From Oscillospiraceae bacterium (lineage in GTDB: Bacteria > Bacillota > Clostridia > Oscillospirales > Acutalibacteraceae): a stretch of 42,942 bases of DNA. Made by a program: the position numbers and the translations under genes. The notes under the pieces are model-generated. The model made no database searches. It saw only the letters and a program-made list of their open reading frames with translations, and was not told where the DNA came from. The stretch is from the NCBI GenBank assembly GCA_009777055.1, contig WRMQ01000009.1, positions 1 to 42,942 on the forward strand, read 5' to 3'. This document shows, piece after piece, positions 42,186 through 42,942 of the stretch. The stretch's first letter is position 1; each line of letters opens with the position of its first letter.

Positions 42186-42942
42186 GTGGCGTCTATCGTT
42201 TTTCCCGTCAGCAGTCACGCGCAGCTCACAAGCGCGCTTGCCAGCACGGAAACCAACATAGAAATCGTTGTGGGGCAAAGCTTCAGCGTCACCTCCGCGG
42301 TGGCGATTTCCGGCGCGGGCAAAACCATAACCATGACCTCCGGCACGGGAGGGCCGTATACGCTTCTCCGGGGCGCGACCGGAGTTCTGTTCACGCTTAC
42401 GGGCGCGGGCAGCACCGTGACCTTGACCAATATTCTGATTGACGGCAACAAAGCCACCACCGCCTACGCGACAAACGCGGGGGGAAGCCTGTTTTATGTC
42501 AACGCCGCCGCGCCCTCCGTCCCCAACCTCGTTGTCAGCAGCGGCGCGGCCATTCAAAACAACAAGAGCACCACGGGCAACGCCGCCGGCGTGCTCGTGG
42601 CCGCCGGCGGCTGGCTCCGGCTGCAAAACGGCGGCGCGGTGCGCTACAACGACGGCGGCAGCAACGGCGGCGTTTATTTGAACGGGACGGCGGCTGTCTC
42701 CTGCAGGATGGACATATACGGCGGCAGCCTTGACCACAACACGGGCACCAGCGTGGGCGGGGCCTACGTTCTGCGCTCGCAGCTGTACATGACAAGCGGC
42801 GCCATCGCCTATAACAACGGCGTCAACGGCGGCGGCGCTTATGTCAACGCGAACGCCACCTTTACCCTGGACGGCGGTTATGTGGAATACAACACCACGA
42901 TCGGCAGCGGCGCGGTGCACGGCGGCGGCATCGATCTTTCTG
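42186..42942 (+). CDS. Right-handed beta-helix-type surface protein, cut by the window edge (not in the ORF track)
   Basis: An open frame of at least 252 codons from GTG 42186 to the right edge with no stop. An in-frame TAA at 42171 means GTG 42186 is the only upstream start; AAGAGGAGGGG precedes it. The translation (ASIVFPVSSHAQLTSALAST, then IEIVVGQSFSVTSAVAISGA) is followed by Gly/Asn/Thr-rich repeats of the type GGAYVNANATFTLDGGYVEY and GAAIQNNKSTTGNAAGVLVA. These are the spaced turns of a parallel beta-helix, as in adhesins and pectate-lyase-like proteins. There is no signal peptide at the visible start. Function is unknown; it follows the SIALxEAA family and may belong to the same surface set. 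Confidence 0.8.
   Translation, partial: MASIVFPVSSHAQLTSALASTETNIEIVVGQSFSVTSAVAISGAGKTITMTSGTGGPYTLLRGATGVLFTLTGAGSTVTLTNILIDGNKATTAYATNAGGSLFYVNAAAPSVPNLVVSSGAAIQNNKSTTGNAAGVLVAAGGWLRLQNGGAVRYNDGGSNGGVYLNGTAAVSCRMDIYGGSLDHNTGTSVGGAYVLRSQLYMTSGAIAYNNGVNGGGAYVNANATFTLDGGYVEYNTTIGSGAVHGGGIDLS

Overview
The window looks like a chromosomal segment of a fairly high-GC, low-copy-repeat-rich Firmicute of the class Clostridia, probably an uncultured anaerobe. The reasons are a clostridial-order Rnf operon (rnfCDGEAB), sigma-A promoters with clear TTGACA/TATAAT boxes, strong AGGAGG-type ribosome binding sites, Gram-positive cell-envelope genes (FtsEX with a PcsB/EnvC-like hydrolase, a CpsB-type phosphatase and a BY-kinase), and no outer-membrane genes. 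The assignment to an order (for example Christensenellales or Oscillospirales) is a guess.

Layout. 1-4.1 kb (minus strand): a GH16 glucanase-like enzyme, a frameshifted ComEA-like protein, a DUF2807 surface protein and malic enzyme, with palindromic GTAGGGG repeats between them. 4.17-4.6 kb: a tandem array of about 160-bp units, each holding a 30-bp inverted-repeat element. 4.6-8.5 kb (minus): typA translationally coupled to an SDR-type epimerase, then a lipoprotein. 8.7-14.2 kb (minus): a cell-division block read as PucR-type regulator, ftsE, a PfkB-family kinase, ftsX, and a PcsB/EnvC-like M23 hydrolase. 14.5-16.9 kb (plus): two secreted proteins of unknown function and two tiny Asn/Cys-rich hydrophobic peptides, one of them absent from the ORF track. 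17-25 kb (minus): tig-clpP-clpX, then M28 peptidase, SurA/PrsA-like protein, trpS and argG. 25.2-30 kb (plus): CpsB-like phosphatase, one-piece BY-kinase, DegT aminotransferase, tadA, and a yefM-yoeB toxin-antitoxin pair. 30-32.2 kb (minus): topB. 32.3-39.3 kb (plus): a ZIP metal transporter, a MerR regulator with a textbook 19-bp-spacer promoter, and the six-gene Rnf operon. 39.4 kb to the right edge: four paralogous proteins sharing a new-looking block around SIALxEAAxxHxxNAEGEKIQ, two of them fused to SpaA/Cna-B-like modules, followed by a right-handed beta-helix-type protein cut by the window edge.

How it fits together. Rnf couples ferredoxin oxidation, NAD reduction and ion pumping; malic enzyme feeds NAD(P)H; FtsEX-PcsB drives septal peptidoglycan cleavage; Tig/ClpXP handle new and damaged proteins; the CpsB/BY-kinase pair controls polysaccharide export. 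The most unusual part is the right end: proteins with surface-adhesin-like modules but no signal peptide or sorting signal, sharing an N-terminal domain that I recall from collagen-like spore-surface proteins. I infer a surface-display set, perhaps on spores, but nothing in the window proves sporulation. The intergenic regions carry several families of short palindromic or tandem repeats that often touch or supply the stop codon of the neighbouring gene.
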